From contig JBCAMK010000001.1 of NCBI GenBank assembly GCA_038503065.1, forward strand, positions 1,364,001-1,428,000: DNA of 64,000 nucleotides, in the 5' to 3' direction. A program made the position numbers and the translations under genes. The notes beneath the pieces were generated by a model. It saw nothing but the letters and a program-made list of their open reading frames with translations, ran no database searches and was not told the DNA's origin. This DNA comes from Paragyromitra xinjiangensis. Lineage: Eukaryota > Ascomycota > Pezizomycetes > Pezizales > Discinaceae. Below, one piece after another: positions 57,850 through 64,000 of this stretch (position 1 is the stretch's first letter; every line of letters starts with the position of its first letter).

Positions 57850-60800
57850 TCAGAGAACTGGTATCTAGATGAGGGCGTAAATGTCAGCACGCATGCTAAA
57901 AACATGGAAAAAAGTTTATCGCGAAAAAAATAAAATAGAAAAAGCCTCAAAAAGGATTTCTCGATTCTAGGTAGACGAACAGAACAAGTCGAACGTACGT
58001 GATTATCCACGAAGGTTTTAGTGCTCATTTGAAGACGACACGAAATGCCGTCTGAAGAATGCGGAAAATTTTCTCTGTATTTGTTTTGTGCGATTAAGAT
58101 GCCGAAAGAGATGCACCAGCAGAGAAAGAAAGAAAAAAAATGCGGGGGACAGGAGGTGTTTGGCTGAAGTGGGATGATGTGCGAAAAATGCAAACGAAGG
58201 AAGGATGGGATGGAACAGTGGGGACCTAAGTATTGGGTAACGGGGGGCTGTAACTGTGAGGAGGAAATAGGATAACAAAAGTGAAATTCGAGTGGTAAAA
58301 CGCAGAGCGCGGGGAGAAGGGAGCGCGAAAAAAAAAGGGTCAATGACGAAACCGCAGTGCGGGATCGATGATTCACTACGAAAACATCGAAAATGCCTTA
58401 GGTGAGGATCTCATCCTCTTCGTATTCATCTCACGAATACAACAAGCAACCGAAGAGAATATTCCGGAGAAGTTTGTGTAATTTATTACGTCCAGACTCA
58501 GGCTCTAGCGGGTAGCAGTAACCACTATCTGGTTTGGAGATTTTAATCTCAGCCTAACAAAACGAAAATTGAATCTGATAAGCACCAAGACCTAGAGCCT
58601 GAAACCAGAACGGATTGAACAGGTCCCGTGGCTCGTTGCTGTGGAGGAAATTTCCCCCGGCCCTCCGAGTTGACCCGTCCATCCTAGTCTCGCCAGCGAT
58701 TGCTAGTTCGGCTGTCCGGCTCTCGGGACTGTGACCTCTCCGACTCATCTTTCCTTCGACCGCCCTATAAACACTGCGTGTACCAGTAATAAGACCCCTT
58801 CCTCCTTCGGTTTTCGGATTCACCGAAGCAAATAAATGAGGGTCACTCGAGGGCTTAGACCAAGAATCGAGACTCTAAGTTGGTTACAACTTACCGCAGC
58901 CGCATTCCGCAATCATCTTACGCGTCCATTTCATGTTTCATGAAACTGTTGTCTTGGCAGGCGGTGTCTTCCTCCGCCATTTGAGGTTCGCACGAGGAAA
59001 AGTACCTCTCTCGGCCGCATTGCAAACTTCCCCCACAAGTGATTTTTCCGGTCTGTCCAGGCAATCCACCTCTGGCGTTCCGGATGGCCCCCATGGCCCC
59101 GCATGGGATGAACTTTTTAAGTGTCTGCAGCGATGGTGGCGGTGGGTATTACTTAGTGTTTGCCTACTGGGCCCAGGTTCTCATAACAGGACGCGGATAC
59201 TGGTGCACTTTTTAGCTCAACGGTAAAACCTTGCGAACTTGGGCTTCTTTGGGCAAGCCTAATTGATACCGATAGATTCTATAGCTGCAAAAAAAAATCT
59301 CGATCATAGCAGGTCTAGGATACTCTCTTGACCAGGAGGGAAATGGTGGTATCCAGGAAATTCGCTGGCTTTATGACAAACCTATCCACACAAAGTTCCT
59401 TAAAGCTAGATCAATGACGAAGCAAAAAACCTGCCATGTGCGAGCACTGACCAGGAAGAATTTTCTCACATGAAGGAGATACATTCTTACACCACCAAGC
59501 TACTTTGGATAGGTTCGTTGTCTACATGTAAGTAGCGGGTTTCTATTATGGGGGGGTGAGCACACGTGACCTATGGCATTTTGTTTCTCTTTGGGTTGGT
59601 CATGCTGAGACGCCACCTAAGTTTCCGGCTACCCTTGCAACACACATAAGCACCAGGCTATAAAGACAGTTACCTATGGGGACTTAAGAGCGCTGATAGG
59701 GGGCAGCGCGGCTTTCCGTTCATTTCTTTATTTGACCAACGAGTGATAGATCGTGAATCTGACTGAATCATTGGTAGCTAGCAAAGGCATGTCAGCAATA
59801 TTAAAACTGGGTAAGATCACGCTTATTCATATCAAATTTCTCTTATAGTCCCTAGGTGGATAATGGCATTGTTTTTATCTGTTTTCTCGAATCGCGCGTT
59901 TTATCCTAAACTGAAGCTCATGCTTAAGATGTCTTGGGCTCGTGGGGTCTCCCCTCGTATGGTTTGGAAACTAATGAAATACGAAATAACTTCACTATGT
60001 GGTGCGGTAAAAGTACGAATATAAACCTCATGGTGCCAATTAATCCCCATGATTCCGGTACTTCCAACAGAAGCCTGCATACGGCTGGTGTCGGTGATTT
60101 TGATAGGTTAGAGGGCGGAGGGTACTTTTCGGTTGGGTAGATATGTGATAGGTAGCGGGTGCTTTGACGGGTTTAATTCCGATTGATGCGCTGACAGTGC
60201 GCCTCTTGAGATGTTTCGACGAATATTTATACCGGGCAGTACGCTCACCATCATTATTGCAGCACACAAGCCCTTTCTATCCGCTACATAATCTTCATCC
60301 AATGTTCCAACTCACAGACAAATTGAGAGATAGCCATCGAAATAAGCCGCCATTTCCTACTCCGTTGATCGTGTTAAATCCAACCGCTTTTTTCGGTGGC
60401 GTGTTTTGCTGGTACAATGGACCGAGGTCTCTTGAAAGAAGCAAGATCACCAGAAGCAGACCGATGAATTATGCTGCCATACTATCGAGATAGCAAGCGA
60501 ATGCGAAGTCCTCCAAACTACATACTCTCCGCAATCACGCATGCAATTTCAATATGTTGCTCCAAGCTCGTTCAAAATTAGGATTACACGCCATGAGTAA
60601 TACATTACGAATCCTATCAAAGGAACACCACTTACAAAACAAAAATTTATTATGCAATTATATCAGATGCTGCAATAATTAATCTTGAAGCAAACCATAT
60701 AAAGACAACGGTGATACGCTTTTGGCTATACATATACTCACGGAAAAATAAAAGGAAGGTTTCTTGGAGCTTGGGATCCATGCCCCATATCTTGAGACTG

Positions 60801-61444
60801 GTGGCTTCGAGAATCGCCGCCGTTTAGGGCGAGATAGCCACTATATCGTATCCCCAAGTGTTGTCTATGCTAATTATATTTGCGGCGAGCACGACTGTCT
60901 ATTTAGTTTCGAGACTTTGGATAGCGGTCAGCGGGGTGATACCACATTGATCGCATATACATCGTAAGTAAACAGGGATCGCTATATACTATGGATCCGG
61001 TAGGAAAACGAGCGGTTTTGTTTTATAGCTCGTTGTAACGATAGCGTGCACCTTGTAGGGACCCAGTGCACCGCTGTAAATAGTAGCTATAGAGGTGCTA
61101 CTAATTTTGGGTAATTTATTGAATGGATTGAGATGGTCTCTACATGCAATTCGAATACCATATTACAATAATCGCACACCCCAGGTCTATTTCTTTCCCA
61201 ATAGACGATTCTAAAACCGCAGCTGTACGATTCACAATCAACATTCTAGGTATGCCCGGGGCTCTTAAATAGTTGAGAAGCCCGTTCGATAATTCTTCGT
61301 TATCAAAATTCATCACATCCACAAATTTACCACAATTCATTCAAAAGCCTCGGTCTCAATCTGCTCCTGCTTAGGCTCACACCAACCCTACAGAATACCC
61401 TTCAGTACTAAATCTAAACCTCCTCTCAGCGAAAACAAAACAAA
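57850..61444. other. 3.6 kb divergent gene-poor region
   Basis: The PPR promoter and leader lie at the left edge. One TACATGTA at 59523. ORFs such as 57822-58376 (minus) and 60164-60493 (plus) have no domain or composition that supports them. Confidence 0.5.
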
Positions 61445-61648
61445 ATGTCTAGACAACGAATTACTACATGTCGCTCGTATACCTGTAGTCATCCTATGGC
61501 GCGAAAACACAGTGTACGCCCGTGCAAAAGGCGAGGGTGTACTGGGCTCTTTGTGCTATGTCTGGCCTGTCCCCTGGATTGTGATGGGTGTTATCAACTT
61601 TGCGAGTTTTGTGTTCTTCATCCAGACGATGATCCGTTCGGCAAGTAG
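61445..61648 (+). CDS. cysteine-rich 67-residue protein, unknown
   Basis: Short ORF with an excellent fungal start context (AACAAAATGTC). It has ten cysteines in 67 residues. After CKRRGC (C27, C32) the pattern is CxxC, x3, CxxC, x3, CxxC at positions 39/42, 46/49 and 53/56, followed by HPDDD. The even spacing with flanking basic residues suggests zinc or other metal binding rather than a disulphide-knit secreted peptide, since there is no signal sequence. No family is recognised. It is isolated, with no conserved neighbour and no intron. It could be an exon of a larger gene or a chance ORF. Confidence 0.45.
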   Translation: MSRQRITTCRSYTCSHPMARKHSVRPCKRRGCTGLFVLCLACPLDCDGCYQLCEFCVLHPDDDPFGK

Positions 61649-62403
61649 TTCGGCAGTTAGCCAGAAATGCCAGTTCGGAAACACCTAAGCTTTCTTTCCT
61701 CTTAATTCAAGGCGTTATCTCTTGGGGGTGTTGGTTTTGTAGTGGTTTTGTCGTTGTCTGGAAAGGAGTTGGTGTGGAAATTAAATCATAGTGTTACTTT
61801 TTTAACTCTTTTTGGAGAATGTCAGAGGAGATGTGGAAAGTAATAAACTTCAATGGTTCTGGAAGTTTTCGTATAAAAAGTGAAACTCTTGTCACTGAAA
61901 GATGTAGTCTTTAGTATTTCGAGTGATAGAACATGACCCTTAAATTTACTAACGTCTGACATGTGACCAAGCGTGTTTGGCTTCTAATGGTTACGATTTA
62001 CCTAGAATATTTCAGCGACGTGCCTCGCGACAATCTTTTAAAATCCTGCGAACTACATCCGTAGGGTTTCTCCTGGGCCCCAGGAACATGTCACTCATCT
62101 CAACATAATGCGAACTCTATTTGCTATTTTCCAATGAATTCTAGCCCAGTTAAAAAAGAAAAAAAGGCACAGTTTCACAACTGCTTCAGTATTTAGATTG
62201 GGTGGGCCAATCGAAATATTCGTTAGCACCTTCATCAACTTTGCATATATATTTCCTGTGTTCTCCCTCAAGTGACCCCACTAGAATAGAGGCCGAGCCG
62301 TGGATAATCATTAAGCATCTATGCGCATTTGATATATTTTTATCCCTTATGTAGGAGCTAGATAGACTGTTCAAACTTGCAGATCTTCATAACTCGCTGG
62401 CGC
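61649..62403. other. convergent intergenic region
   Basis: 755 bp holding the SEC53 3' flank and possible 3' UTR of the cysteine-rich ORF. T- and A-rich. A short minus ORF at 62186-62374 is unsupported. Confidence 0.5.
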
Positions 62404-63603
62404 CTACAAATCAAACAACTTCCTCACCTCCTCCATTGTGTCCTCCGGTTTCGTAACTCTATGTCCTTCCGTCCTTGGGTCCTCGAAAATCTCGTAATCA
62501 TTTCCACCTTTATGTGTCTTATCTCCGAAGAAATGGATCTTGGTGAAAACACCTTCTTTCTCTACATGCTGGAGACAATAAGTCTTATCCCATCCGCGCG
62601 GGAACACGTCGAACGAGATCTGACCACCAATGCTGTATGTTAATCCGTAATCGGCGAACTTCTCACGGAGCGCGATGACAAAATCACGGCGGACATTGTG
62701 AATTTTGTCGTAGGCCTCGAAGTCGTGGCGTTCTTGGACACTGGAGGAAAGGGATTGACGTTAGAAATAGGGGGAATGGAGGGAACGGAGAGAAGAGGGA
62801 GTGGAGCATTACGAGGCATTGCGGCCAAGGGGGGAGACATTGATCATGCCGTTGCGGAATTCAATGAAGGTTCCGCTAAGTTTTATTAGTATTTGCCACT
62901 ACCCCACAACTAAGAGGAGCTTGTACCGCTTAATGGGAATGTCCAGATCCGCAATGTAATGCAAGATAAAGTTTGCCATCTTCTTGTACTTCTCCTCACC
63001 CAACCAAGTGATGAAGCTGTTACTGGGCAGGGCTTCCCCGAGTCTGTAAGCAGTAAGACCGTTTTCGGGGAAACAGTAGTCGAATAGATCAATCACTTCG
63101 ATTTGTTAGCTGCAAATTCTTTGTTCGTCCCATTCGGCGAGCAAACTACCCTGTCGCCGAGTTTCAAGATCGTCACGTGATAGGTTAAACTACCCATTAA
63201 CTGGTGGTGATCTTGGGACTCGGCGACATGAGTAGATAAGATGAGATGGAGATAGGTACCATTGAGTCCATTAACGCCTAGTTGTTCTTGCTGCTTCACC
63301 AGGTCGCTCCCACCAACGTAACCTATGGCAACCTTCTGCCTGAGCTTCTGCAGCATCGCCAACATTTCAGGACTGACAGCCTATTCATCTCCCTTCAAAC
63401 ATTAACTCAATTCCAGCTTCAGTTCTTTAGAAATGCCCTGAGATGCTCCGAGGTATCCCTGAAATGCGGGGGAGAAAAAAGAAAATAAGGTGAATACGTA
63501 CCCGCCTAGCGGGCGTTAAAGTGTCGTCGACATCAAACAAGCAGATAGTTCCAGCGATGGGGCGCTGGGTAAGAGGCGGGAATTGAGTTGCTGCTACAGA
63601 CAT
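62404..63603 (-). CDS. SEC53: phosphomannomutase
   Basis: Cytosolic HAD-superfamily enzyme that converts mannose-6-phosphate to mannose-1-phosphate, the entry to GDP-mannose, and so to N- and O-glycosylation and GPI anchors. Exons 63603-63502, 63380-63260, 63095-62927, 62875-62813 and 62740-62404 give 263 residues (yeast 254). The catalytic DxDxT motif is [12 protein letters not shown] (D24, D26, T28). Further conserved blocks are [53 protein letters not shown], and [20 protein letters not shown] followed by KTYCLQHV and [20 protein letters not shown]. All four introns (51-164 nt) have normal sites and keep frame. Confidence 0.98.
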
Positions 63604-64000
63604 TCTATTCCTTTGGGAATTTTTTTCGAGTGAGTTAATCTTCGGTGGAGTAACGTGGTGGAGAAATGAGTTCAGATGTGTTGTTAGTCGCAGGGGAGCG
63701 GGAGCTGAACAGGTGAATAGAACACGAGGAGCAGCGCGGGGCCAGGGCCTCGCTTGGCACCCTAACTTTAATAAAGTAGCTACTGTATCCATGCCGTGAC
63801 TACGGCAATCTCCGAGATCAATAGGGCCCAATTATCTACGCATGTTATGGATGGCATCGTGATCATCTGTCGCCAGCCGCTTTCCTAATGGACTCGTCCG
63901 CCCTAGGACACGTGCCAAGAAGCCTACCAGAGACACTAAGCAAGCGATTTCTCTTAGGTTGCTCTCGAGGCTTACTATCAAGTTTGTTGAATCTATATCG
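63604..64000. promoter_or_regulatory. SEC53 upstream region
   Basis: 397 bp to the window edge, including the SEC53 promoter. No TATA box or other clear motif recognised. Confidence 0.45.

Overview
The window is nuclear DNA of a filamentous ascomycete. Almost every gene is split by short introns (mostly 50-90 nt) with GTATGT/GTAAGT-type donors, CTAAC/CTGAC branch sites and TAG/CAG acceptors. The proteins are closest in kind to Pezizomycotina: a hamartin (TSC1) homologue, a fungal PIG-P with a conserved C-terminal CEVLYG tail, and a TBP core of the filamentous-fungus type. Gene density is low (20 calls in 64 kb, intergenic gaps up to 4.2 kb). That would suit an early-diverging class such as Pezizomycetes, but this placement is inference. 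No bacterial, viral, CRISPR, rRNA or tRNA feature was found, and no intact transposon.

Layout. 1-14 kb holds a type II membrane GT2-like glycosyltransferase (-) divergent from proteasome RPN1 (+), a PRELI/MSF1 lipid-transfer protein (-) divergent from mitoribosomal uL23m/MRP20 (+), then ERD1 (-) and RFA2/RPA32 (-). A 4.2 kb gap follows. 18-28 kb holds TSC1 (+) and FIG4 (+) in tandem. 29-34 kb is a minus-strand run: PIG-P/GPI19, the SNARE BOS1, and the TATA-binding protein. 37-44 kb holds a small secreted protein (+), RNase H2 subunit C (-), a J-domain protein (+) and a G-patch protein (+). 46-54 kb holds an intron-dense SAM methyltransferase (-) and pyridoxamine-phosphate oxidase PDX3 (+). 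54-64 kb holds a 1259-residue PPR protein (-), a tiny cysteine-rich ORF (+) and phosphomannomutase SEC53 (-).

How they fit together. Most are housekeeping genes with no operon-like logic. Several serve the secretory and glycosylation pathway (SEC53, PIG-P, ERD1, BOS1, the GT2-like protein), several the mitochondrion (MRP20, the PRELI protein, the PPR protein), and TSC1 and FIG4 both act on TORC1/vacuole signalling. Nothing resembles a secondary-metabolite or defence cluster.

Exon structures were worked out by hand from splice signals, reading phase and family conservation, and every multi-exon model stays in frame from start to stop. The most notable results are structural: a 5-nt internal microexon in PDX3 that supplies the conserved Gln-Gly of the FWQG motif; a 14-nt microexon among a series of tiny exons in the methyltransferase; start codons isolated on their own exon (BOS1, RFA2); a hidden last exon of TSC1 behind a 496-nt intron; and a strongly over-represented intergenic palindrome, TACATGTA. 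No wholly new biological system was recognised. The cysteine-rich 67-residue ORF and the secreted 187-residue protein are the least explained coding units.
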